From NCBI GenBank assembly GCA_949710005.1, contig OX453287.1, positions 19,493,017 to 19,557,016 on the forward strand: a stretch of DNA of 64,000 bases, written 5' to 3'. The position numbers and the translations under genes are program-made. Under the pieces are notes generated by a model, which saw nothing but the letters and a program-made list of their open reading frames with translations, had not been told where the DNA came from and did not search any database. Of this stretch, positions 11,202 to 23,800 are shown piece after piece. This DNA comes from Ricordea florida (lineage: Eukaryota > Cnidaria > Anthozoa > Corallimorpharia > Ricordeidae). Each line of letters starts with the position of its first letter. Position 1 is the stretch's first letter.

Positions 11202-11882
11202 TTCTAGTGTATTTATCACTGTTTGGTTTGCTAATTGTGGCATTGTAACCTGAGAAACAAACATTGTAAACAGGACATCATCTTCCTAAGAATCTCTACT
11301 GGTAATTGACTGGCTAACTAGCTACATGTATTACCAACCAGTCGACCTGTTGAGAGTTTAACTTGGTGTTGGGTCACTATGATTTTCCTAGTCTCTATTA
11401 TATTGCCTTCCCCTCTTTGTTTTCTTTGTTCTATGTCACTCATGAACATACAGGCATAAAAATGATAAGAATATTATTTTAAGTGAGAAACCGAAAAAAA
11501 AAAACATGCAAACATGTAAGTGGAGGCAAAAGATAATGAAATGACCTGTTTTCTTTTTAATGCCTATGTTCCCATATCTCCCAAGTTTTCCCTGTTAAGT
11601 TGGATGATATTTAACCCTTCTCCAAAAATCTCCTTTCTTTGTTCCGGTGTGGTATTTTCCGTTGTCTGTTTGAGGCGATTTCGGCGAGTTATTGCCATTT
11701 CGGTTTTTTACTGCCAAGTAAATAAAATTTATTTTCATTCAGTTGCTTGCTTCAGTTGCTTCATCCAAGAAATGAAAGTACTATTCGTGTCCATTACACC
11801 CAGTAATATTCCAGTTTGATGAGCTGCTGTCTTGCACTGGAGGCGACACTGCAGTCACTAAAAAATTAACAGTTTAGTCAAC

Positions 11883-14800
11883 ATGGGTGAGTCTTTCGAG
11901 TTATTTTTTCACTTTCTCTTCTATGCTACATGAATTTCAAAGTACATTGATCATGAATTAAGATGCTCCGTCAATAGTTAATACTAGTAGGTTGAAGGAA
12001 ACGATATTAACAACAACATTTAGCCTAAAGAAGCTATGTTGACATCCTCCAGTGCATGTACGTTTATTGAGTAGACTTAAAGCACTGTACATGGCGTAGA
12101 TCCTTTATAAGCTTTGTTTATTTACGCTACAAAAAGATTAAGTCTAGCTTTTATTGTTTCCTTCAATTCATGGCTATTACTAGTGTAAATCGTAATCATT
12201 GTTGCGAATATAACGTTTACTGTAGCTCAACTGCGCGCATTTCAATAACAGATTGGAACAAAAAGACGTTTGTTGAGAGGTTTGCACAGTCCGTGGCACA
12301 TCACGGTCCATCCTTAATAACTCTGACCAAAGGAGAACAAGGTGATGGAGAGGGAACCATGATGGATTTCTTATCGGTTCAAACTGCAGGCAATCAAGGT
12401 TGGAATTACTTGAAAAATGTTCTTCAGGTGAGTAAGACATAATAGTGTTGCAGTTATTTTTTCTTCAGTTTATTTCATTTTTAACTAGGTGATTTTAATT
12501 TTTATAGTGCAAACTACAGTATAAGTCCCTTATAGAAGGTATCATGAAAAATACCTAGTTATTAATAAAAAACAAGAATTACCTGCAACAGTGTCAGGCA
12601 AGATTTCCGCACAGGTCCCTACTTCATTATTCATGCTGTAGCCATATTGTTTCATTCTGCAATAACAAGAAATGTTTACATGTGCATTACCCTAAACAAT
12701 TCATCTGCTGTATGCATAATGAAGTAGGGACCTGTGCAGAAATCATTCCCAATGTCATAATAAGATATAATCACACAAGATTAATTCTACCTACCCAAGT
12801 AATGCAAAGTGGATGATGCTGAGTTCAGGGCCTGGTGTTTGGTTCACATCTAAGTCAAAAGCCATTTCTTAGGTGTTACATTGTAAAACCTTGGCTAATT
12901 AATCCTCACTTTCATGGAACTTGCGTATCTGAGAGAGCAGGAAAATGGCAGGTGATTGAGGAGGATATCAGTAAGTTGCTGAGAGAAAAGGACAGTTTTC
13001 ACACGAAGAAATATTTGAATGCATAATAAAACAGTTATTGGATTTGGCTTCTGTATGATATGAACAGTTATGCAGATCTCGTAGAATGTTATTACCCCAG
13101 CCCTCAGCTTCGGCGGATAACACCCTCTTCGATATGTATAATTTTTCATATCATACTCAGCCTCATCCAATAATTGATTATTATCTTTCCCTAGGTGAGC
13201 TGGCCATTTGAGAGCATAAATCAAACTTGTGGATCACCTGGAGACAAAAAGATGTTTTCTTGTGAGAACATGTGCCCATTGAACAACAAGCATCAAATGA
13301 CAGGGTAATGTACCATTTGGTTTTAGTAATATAATGATGATGACAATGATGAACTTTAAAAAGCTCCCATAAATAGACACGTTGAGGACCAGAAGAATGG
13401 TGTCAACAGTGGAAGCTGGCTGCTTCTGAAAATGTTTCTCATGAGTGGCTAGCGGAGGTTTATACTTTCATTCCTATAAATATTATTATCAATGTAAAAA
13501 ATTATCACCAAACCACCAGGAGTATGCTTTAACATAGTACAGGTATTACTCAGAAGTGTGTCACTGGTATATCATTCTTCTAATAACATTTCCATTAAAA
13601 AAGGTTAAATAATGATATTGATAATAAATTACAGTGGTAGTAATCAAACAGTTATGATGTTAACTGGACTTGGGTTCAGTGCCATCCAAATTTTGTGAAG
13701 CTTCAATGCAATCATTTCATAACTCAGGATCCTTTTCTCAGGTGCAGGACACAGAGGATACAAATGAAAAGGAAACAACATAAGAGCTTTTACTGATTTG
13801 TGATTATTATTGATACTTTACGCTGATGAAACAATGTGTAATCATTGTTGTTTGGTACTTTAACACGGTGTGCAACATGACAAGGGATTGTGAGGTTATC
13901 CCAATCATTTTGGCATCAAGAATAGAAAATTTATGGTGCTATAAAAAATTTACTGGATAGAAAAATGTGTGGTTCAAGTTCGAATGATATACTGTTACTG
14001 CTGAAAGTTCACACCTATAATTGTAGTGCCATTGATTTAGTTGCTAGACTGTAAATTGATCTTTTTATTAGGACCAGGTTGTTCTTGACTTTAGGGTATT
14101 AAAAAGAACAAAGCAAAAACATCAAGTATTTAAAGATAAAGTGAAGTCTAATCTTTACACATAGTGAGAGAAAGTGATTCATTAGAAATAACTTTCAAGT
14201 CAGTAGAGAATTTACACTGAGCTGTTTTGCCCAAAGTGAATCCAAACCATTTTTAACTAAACAGCTTTTAGCTTTTAAACATGTTTAAGCTCTGGTGTGA
14301 ATGCAGCATATGATAATTATATAATGTCTGATATCAAACGCGTTTTGCAAATTCTCTCCAGATTAAAAGAGAAAGATGAAGAATTTCAGTTGAAAGTTCA
14401 GAGATTTATTGCATCCAAAGCAGACCTTCTTTTCTCTATGAAAGGCAAAGAAAAGCTACGGAGGGGAGTTGACTATGGAGTAGACTCTAATCAAGAAGGT
14501 ACAGTGTGCTCAGACTGGTTCTGTGTGAAAAAAAATTGTAACTTCTGCTGGCAGAAAACTCCACATTACATTATGTCCGGGGAGGGGGGGGGTACTTTAG
14601 GAATTTTTGGGTGGCGGTGTGCCACTGGGACCCTGGAACCTTTGCCATATAATAGACCTAGTTCAGCTGAATTTTGCTACCCTATCCTGGACTGAAACTC
14701 CCAAAATCTGTCCCTGTCCTAGAGTCACAATTGTTGACAGTTAAAATAATAATTATATTCAGAGTACTGTTTTAAAAGATAGCCATCCATTTCGGGCACC

Positions 14801-17800
14801 TTTCGACTCTTTCTTTGCTATTAGACTGAGTTGTGATTTTAGTTTTATGAGTGGAAATTTTTAGTTTCCTTAGTCTAGGATAAAATCCATTTGAGTCGAT
14901 TTGTCTTTTGAATTCACGGAATGACCCAGTTCAAAACTGATGTTGTCATCTTTTGGTGTAACTCTAATATGAATAGTGTGTGCGTCTGTATGCATTTTGA
15001 GCATCTGACAATAAATCAGATATATATGTAGGAGAATAGAATCTGATATTAGGTAAACTCAGAACTATTTGACTTTGTTTTCCTAACCTACAAAAGTAGA
15101 ATTATAGTATTATTACAGTATTATTATTTGGTAAATGGTTAATGTTAGTATGGAAATGCATTTGTGCAGTTAGGCAATGATACATAAGGTAAAGGTGCAC
15201 ATGAGCCATAAAGCCCACACAGGCGGAGCTTATCCCGGCTTCAGTAATAAGAAGCACCTGTTAGTATTGTTACTCCCCCCTCTATGGGATGCTAGTCCAG
15301 TGTAGGGTAATCCTTAGCATTATATTGCTGGTACCCATTTATACACCTGGGTGGTGGGAGACAGCGCAGAGTTAACTTTCTTGTCTAAGGAACACAGTGC
15401 CATCACCAGGGTTCGAACTCCAGACCCCCTACTCGGAAGTCTAACATACTGACCACTACACTACCATATCTCCACAACAATACCTGTAGGAGTGTAATTT
15501 TATTCACATGTAGGAATGTTATTTTATTCACATGTAGGAGTGTTATTTTATTCACATGTATGAGTGTTATTTTATTCACTTCAGTGTTAGATCTATATGC
15601 CAGTACACCTGCTCTTGAGACACTGATGGATGTTCCACTCACTGTTCGGAAAGCAGAGTTATTAAAGGTAACAGCTACTGATATTGTAGCTTCTTACCTT
15701 CTTTACACTTTTCTTTTTTAATTTATAGAGCTATGCCAATCCTTCGTCTTAGCTACTGCTGTTCTTCATCAACCACTGCAACTATTGCAGTCTTTATGGT
15801 GATATCTGGAGCTACATACTACACTGTAGTACTGCTATAATGTTACTGTAGTTGCTTCTACCACTGCCACTGCTACTGCCAATATTGATACTAATGTTAG
15901 GATTATGTAGTATTATGTTTTGTAGTATGGTATATTATAGTTTTATATATTATAATGTTATATATTATAGCATTTTGTATCATAGTACTATAAATTATAA
16001 TAAGTTATATATTATATAAATAAGTATACTAATCATGGCACTTTTCGTCACTGTAGAATTACAAATTTGGGAAAATTGTAGCCAGCATTATTATATTACT
16101 GGTAAAAAGATAAGTGTTGTAGTATTATTTTTTCTCTATGTTCTAACTTTGACTTTTTGCAGTGTTTGAATGTGAGTGATGTGGTTATTGGTAAAGTGAG
16201 TTCTAAGAGACCGTTTGGAATAATGGTGACACTTACCTTGTTGGAATTTGGTTGTAACCGCGACTTCACGGACTTAAACATTCAGGTAATGCTGCTAATA
16301 AAATCTAAACGTTTCTGTGTCTAAAAAAACTGCATCCAGCCAAGTTCTCTGATACCTGCTGCCCTGGCACTCTTTGAGCATACACCACACGCTTGCTGCT
16401 ATTACGTCTGACCAGGCATCACCCAGTGGCATTTGCCTCTGGCGGCACCAGGAACTGTAGTCCCGTTGTTAATGGTATTAATTTAATTGGATAAATTCAT
16501 TTGGTAAATCTGGAAATTGTACCGTTTGTTGTTGTTGTTTTTTATTCACCCCTTTTCATCTTTCCATAAGTTATGCCCAGCAAAACATAAAGCAGTGTTT
16601 TCTTTTAGAGAATCTAAGACCACATGCAAAAAAATCAGTTACATGTAATTGTGGGCAAAAAAAAATAATGTGCAAAATTTATCATAAGACTGTTATGCTC
16701 TCAGTCCTTCAATCACTATAGTACATGAAAGGCTTAAGGCCTCAAGTCTAGAACTACTCCAAGACATAAAGCAATAAAACCTAATTACAGTTAATCATAA
16801 GAAAAGAAGCCAGAGAATGCTATCATAACTTGTTAGCTTTTGGTTTTGTAATCATTGACTATTTTTCTGTTCAAATAACAGGCCCTTTGTAAGACATCTG
16901 AGCTTCAAACTCCAGAAATATGCAGAGAATACAAAGACCCAACTGATGCCTTTTCATTTGGTGATATTGTTAGAGGTACATGTAATATGTAAGCATTATT
17001 GACCAAGGGTGAGGTCAAGATGGCTGCATATTTGGCCTTTATTGCATTTTTATTGACCAAGATGTACAGTAGTAAAGGTAAATAAAATTGTAAAAAATAA
17101 CAGTGTCAATGTCTAGCCGTCTTGACTGAACAATCTCGGTCAATAACAGATTTATTTTATGGTCATTTTGATTTGTTAAATATTTTGTGGGAGAACATGG
17201 GAAATCCCAAGGGGCAAAATAGGCCCATCTTGTCCACTTGAGTTAAGCCAATCAGAATTCAGGATTTGCCTCATATTGCCTGCTCATGGAACATGCCATA
17301 TGATAAATACTTGTTACTAACCAAGTTTGGCCCAAGCACAAAGCACACAGGTCATAAATCAAGCAGAAAAAAAAACAAAATTCGTTCATTGAGTTTAATT
17401 AATGAAAATATCTTAAACCAGGTCTTTCAGTGAAACAAAATAATTCTTTAATTGTCAACTCTCTAAACAGTTCAATTTTTATTTTCGTGAATTTTCTTGT
17501 TTTATCGTGGATGAATCTTGTTTCAGTGCAGTGACTTGATTAATATTGACAATCATGACTTTCTGATTTGCTGTTGTTAACAGGAGTGATAACAAGTGTA
17601 ATTGTTGAGGATGAGAGAGTGTCGATATCATTTAGGCAATCAAGGTTACCTTCACAGCACAAAGACCTATCCTTGGTAATTCTGCTGTTTTAATTTCTGC
17701 ATGAAATAAATAATTTCAGGTTCAGAATTCATTGAAAGGTATTTCTGAAAAGGGGCTTCAAGAAGCATTTATTTCTTAAAAGTGGGGTGAATCATGAAGG

Positions 17801-20800
17801 TAAAGCATGAATGCAAAATCTCCCAGCACTCCCTTTATATTTTTTGTTAAAAAAATGTGACCCTCCCCCAAGAAGTAGTTAAATTTATGGCAACCCACCC
17901 TCTTCCTCCTTACCAAAATGGTTTCTGTCTGGATTGTGCAACAAAGGTTATTAATATTAGTAAAGGTATTTGGAATTAATTTGCAAGAGTGAGTTTTTCA
18001 AAAAGCTGAAATTGCACGAGCCGCTTCAGTGAGTGCAATTTCAGCTTTTTGAAAAACTCACTAGTGCAAATTAATTCCAAATTGAACTCGAAACTGTATG
18101 ATTAATGACCCTTCCATGAATTCGTCCAGCCCACCCTCCTTCTAAAAAATGAATCCTTCCTTAATAGTAACTTCTTAACCATGGTTGCCATTTTTTTAAA
18201 CTAGTGCATTGCTTCGATACCCATGTACAGTGTTAATCATCAAGAAGCTTTCCTCCCCCTCTACATGTATAGCCCTACTGCCTCACACCCCGCATCCCCT
18301 GCCCCAAGAAATGTGTTCATAATAATATTATAGATAGTTATGTAGGTAGAGATGCACATCAGCGGTCGAGAATTTGTTATACTTACCACTACCAGGGGTT
18401 TCAATAGAAGCCAGCAACTGGCAAATTTTGCCACCTGCTTCCCAAATCATTGCTGCCTGCTATTTCTTTTTGGTCTCTTGAGTTTCTTGAGTCACAGAAT
18501 TTCTCACCTGTTACAGCCGCCTACTTTAATATGGTCAGCCGCCTACTTCAGAACTTATTGAAACCCCTGATTACACTATTATGCTTCGAGTTACTCAAAA
18601 AATACTAAGTCAGCTATCAGGGCTGCTGATATATATATATATATTTTGAAAGAACATATGTCCAACCAAGAGACCATTAATTTTGGTCAGATAAAACAAA
18701 AATGTAGTCAGACATCATCGAAAAAAAGAAGTTTGAATTTTATTTCTTAAAATTACTATGCAAATATTCCTGTCATAATTCTCTCAGTTCTTTGTCTATT
18801 TTGTACAAAAATGCAAAAAAATTGTCCAGACATCATGTCCAACCACAGTTGAGATTTTATCAGATATGAGCTAATTTTGGTCGGCCAATGACCGACTGTT
18901 ATTTGCAGCCCTGAGCTATGGTTCAGATCTGTCATATAAGGTAATATGAATTATGATAGTATTCACACCCAAGTTCTGCAATTCTAAAGAGCAAACCAAC
19001 ATATTTTTTTTTTCTGAATACATCTTAAAATTTATTCCTGCCATCTTTGACTGTGAAGTTTGTTGTTTTATCCTTGTATGGTTCCTTCCACAGGGAGTGA
19101 TTAAAGACCCAGAAACTGCTCTTAAAAGGTAAAAATTATGTTGTATAAAACTTGTACTGTCTTTCTAACAGTAAAAAGTGTGGATGACCACAGTGCAAAA
19201 GAAGGTGTTTAACGCACAATTTTCTAGTGTCTCTCCCAGCATCTTTTTTTGCCTTTCTTTAATATCCCAGACTCCCTTTCACCATTTTCATCACCTCTTC
19301 CCTATCTATTGCTGTTCTATTGACGCACTATCTTGGCTAAATTCTGCCACTCATGTTCTTTTCTAAAGTCTACTTTAGCGGTGTGTTGTTGTTTTGACAG
19401 CACAAGAGATTTCATGACTTTAATCTCAGGTCACAAAGCTTTGTAGAGGGACTAAGTTACGATGAATATTTGAACAAGCACAAAGGGTTCAACAACCCAC
19501 GGAGTATAGAAACACTGGTGGAGTTACTAGGTGTGGATACAACTGCTCCTTGTTCATTGTTACGGAGCTTTCAAAGGTATGAACATATAATATAACTATT
19601 ACTTTCTAACTATTTCTATCGCATTTTAGTATAAATCTTCTAGCGTTCTATCACAAATGCCGCGCTCTGATTGGCTACGCTACCCACTGTCTATTTAAAC
19701 AATAGAGTGTTTCTGTCGAGGAACTATTGGCTGATAGTTGCCCCGCGGAAATTTGATGTTCTTAAAACAAATATTTGCCCGAGAAGCGAAGCTTCGAGGG
19801 CAAATATGCTAGTTTTAAGAACATCAAATTTCCAAGGGGCAACTATCGGATCGATAGTTCCGAGACATAAACACTCTATTGTCTTTATTGTTCACCACTA
19901 AATTTTCTTCCGCGCGCCAGTTGAAAAACAGTCAAAACCCACTAAATGCAGATCAATCAAATATTTATCCGTACGCACAGCCTGAAATTTCAATCATTCG
20001 CAACGTGCATTGCCTAAAAAATACGGTACAACTGTCAGAAAATTCACATTTTCACGGACGGGCACTATCCATCCGGGTATTTTCCTCGGAAGGGCACTAT
20101 GCGCTGATAGTGTGTCTCCGCGGACGAACACTATCGCGTCACGTGATCAATTTAAACCAATAAGAATCTGAGAAAATTTAGTGGTGAACTATAACACAAG
20201 ATAGAAATCTCGAGCTCATAATCTAATTGTTTAGTAGTGCTTTGCACTTTGTTCATTACGTGTACTTTATGTAAGATATTTTGTTTGCTCTATAGATGTA
20301 ATTATGCTGAAGGGGATTATGCTGAGCCACTGAGGAAAAAGCAGTCTGCCAAGTGGTCCATGGAAACGTGAGACTGTTTTTCTTGCCATCATTATCATTA
20401 TCACTTACAACACAATTACTGAGGGGTTTTCAATTCACTGTCAGCATTTAATCGCCATTGCTTTGGATTTGCATGGCTAAAGATTGAACATTGAACAAAA
20501 TCATTCCATTTATGTACGCAACTTGAGCTGTTGCGAATGCAAGGCCTAAAGAAATTCAGGCTTAAACGGGATTCGAACTCATGACCATGCGATCCAAAAA
20601 AAAAAAGATGCTCGCGCCATTTTCTTAGCCATTCAGAAGTACAACTTGAACCCCTAGTGATCGGCGTGCACGCGCTTTCCTGGTGTCGACTGTTTGGGAT
20701 CTGATCGGTTCAGTAGACTATGTGTGTTTGTAGTGAGTGATAAGGTTGGTTCTGGTTTGTAAGTTAGGACAGTCAACTGAAAACCGCTCCAACCTCACCA

Positions 20801-23800
20801 GTCGTCAGTTTCACCATTAACCAGGGTTGATGTCACTGATGGTGTGGTTGGTTTATGGATTCTAGTTCTGATGACATTTCCTTAAGACTCCTGTATTTTT
20901 ACCTTACTTTGTAGGACTGCAAAAGGTGTGGACCATTTCAAAGCTGGTAACTATGATACGGCTCTCAAGTACTTTGAGCATGCACTGCAGATTGACAGTG
21001 GAAACGTCGAAGCACTGGTGGCACGAGGAGCCCTGTAAGTCGAGTTTTATCCTTTTCAGTCAGTTCTCTAATTAGGCCAACAGTAGGCAATACTTGTAAT
21101 TATTATAAGTGATCGTACAAAATCGCGCGCTGTGATTGGTTCGCTATCTCGGATTATCATCCGATAATCACCTCGACGAACAAAATGGCTACCAGTCGTT
21201 CACTCGCTTTTGATGAAATAAATTGTTTTCGTGTTGTACAATGCTTTTTCTTTTCTTTTTTTTGTAATAATCACCTGTGTATTTATACTAACATTATTAT
21301 TCGCCTCAAGCTCAGTGATTATCGGTGAATATTCACCGATAATCACTGCTTCACAGCTGCTTAAGTTGTGCACATAACTGCGATGATCAATTAATGTCAT
21401 TACATATTACTCCGCAGTTCAAATATACGGTCTTTCATATATTCAATTGCATCATTCTTCTCTGCGAACTCACAACATGACCAGCTCCCAGTTGGCTTGA
21501 TAGCTCAGTTGGTAGAGCACTGCTCCGGTATCGCAGAGGTCATGGGTTCGAATCCCGTTCAGACCTGAGTTTTTTTTTTTGTTTTTTTTTTTTTCAGGCT
21601 TTAATTTCACAGCTGCTTAAGTTGTGCACATAACTGCGATGATCAATTAATGTCATTAGATAATCACTGTCTCGGTGAATATCCACCAATAATCACTTCG
21701 CCTTCAGCGAATAATGGTTAATTATTTTATGGCTGTGTCTCTCAAGAAATTGGGATAATCAAACAAGATGATCAAGTAATTTGTGCCACCGTAAGGTAAA
21801 AGAGTTGGCGCTGACGTTTCAAGCGTTAGCCCTCGTCAGAGCGAATTAGAGGATTATGGGTTATGTGCAATTTATATAGAGAGGTTTGGAGCCATGCTAC
21901 CGGTGGAGCCATAGCAGCATATTAAATAGATTTAGGCAAACCTAAAAGCGGAGCTCCTCACACAGTCCCTCCAAAATGCTTGAAAACTTGTAGAAAGAAC
22001 TCAGCTTTATGCTTATGTCCCTCCAAAAACGCTTGAAAACTTGTAGGAAGAAAATTTTTCCTCCAAAACCGCTATGAATAATCCGTTTCTTCAGCAAAAC
22101 ATTGTAGACTGCTGGCTGTAGGTTGTGTAGCCGCGAAAAGCGCGCGAAAAACAAAGCCTCGTTTCGGTTTAATACCTTCTAAATATCCCGGATGACTATG
22201 GCCGCCATGTTGGGGCAACATCGTCGTCGTTAGGCGCACGCGCCCGCGAGCCATGCCGCTAGCCACGATGACCATGAAAACTCAAACGCATGGTTTTCTC
22301 TATTTCTATCCTCGCACGGTAGTTATGGGGCTCCGCTCTGCGGCTCTTCGAGCCGCTGTGGAGCTCCGCTATGAACGAGAGTAAATTTATTAAATAAATG
22401 AAACGATAGTCTTCCAACTCGGTTCTCTTAATCCCCACGGTATCAACGAACGTTTGTCATTCATTTAATTAATTTACTCTCGTTCACTCGCTGCTATGAT
22501 TCCACCAGTAGCATAGCTCCAAACCTCTTAAAATAAATTGCACATAACCCATAATCCTCTCGTTCAATGATTGTTAATTTACACTGCTGCTAAATCTACT
22601 GTTACCATAACCATGCGTAATGATTGTTTTGTTCTTTCAGGAATGCCAATCAAGATAAACTTACTTCAGCGATTAAGGATTTCCGTGCGGCTTTGGTCAT
22701 TTGCCCCAATCACAAAAACGCTCACAAATATTTGACCGACACACTAATTGAACAAGGAATACAGTAAGGCAACACCTAAAATTTGGGTCAATCGAGAAAC
22801 AGTACATCTAGAAACTTGTGTCGTGAACAGTAGCAGTAATAGCCAACAGTTCTACAGTACATTATTGTTCAGTAGCTTTCCAAAGAATGGCCACCCTACA
22901 TGGTTTGATCCACAGATGAAAAAAAGTTAGAACCACACTGTGTAGATCTAGAAACTTGTGTAGTGAACAGTAGCAGTAATAGCCAACAGTTCTACAGTAC
23001 ATTATTGTTCAGTAGCTTTCCAAAGAATGGCCACCCTACATGGTTTGATCCACAGATGAAAAAAAGTTAGAACCACACTGTGTAGATCTAGAAACTTGTG
23101 TAGTGAACAGTAGCAGTAATAGCCAACAGTTCTACAGTACATTATTGTTCAGTAGCTTTCCAAAGAATGGCCACCCTACATGGTTTGATCCACAGATGAA
23201 AAAAAGTTAGAACCACACTGTGTAGATCTAGAAACTTGTGTAGTGAACAGTAGCAGTAATAGCCAACAGTTCTACAGTACATTATTGTTCAGTAGCTTTC
23301 CAAAGAATGGTCACACTGCATGGTTTGATCCACAGATGAAAAAAAGTTAGAACCACACTGTGTAGTAAAACAAACAGTATCACCGCACAGCACTGTTCAG
23401 TAGTTTTCCAATGAATCGTCACACTGCATGGTTTGATCCACAGATGAAAAAGGTAGAACCACACTCTATAGTAAAACAAACAGTACCACAGTACAGTACT
23501 TGTCAGTAGCTTTACAAAGAATGGTCACACTGCATGGTTTGATCCAAAGATGAAAAAGATAGAACCACACTGTATAGTACAACAAGCAGTACCACAGTAC
23601 AGTACTGTTCAGTAACTTTCCAAACTGTTTCGTAGAACACACAGTACTTCAAGTGAGCTTTTGTTCGATTATCAGGCAGGAAAAAGAGGGAAAGTTGAAT
23701 GAAGCTAAGCAGAGTTTTCGAGACGCGCTGGAGCTTGAAGTCACTCAATCAACTGCAAGAGAACATCTGGAAAAGGTTCAGAACCAAATAGCGGCCAAGG

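Noticed and set aside
12835..13026. An extra TTC14 exon ending in FHTKKYLNA
   Set aside because: The exon at 13195-13304 satisfies both neighbouring splice phases, and this frame has no matching acceptor or donor.
21492..21567. A functional tRNA gene (anticodon GGT)
   Set aside because: The acceptor stem has a mismatch, GGT is not the usual eukaryotic tRNA-Thr anticodon, and the same head plus tail recurs at 26.9 and 27.1 kb, so it is a SINE.
22795..23640. CRISPR-like regular repeats
   Set aside because: Units are 115-140 bp and head-to-tail, without short repeats separated by unique spacers. This is a satellite in an animal intron.
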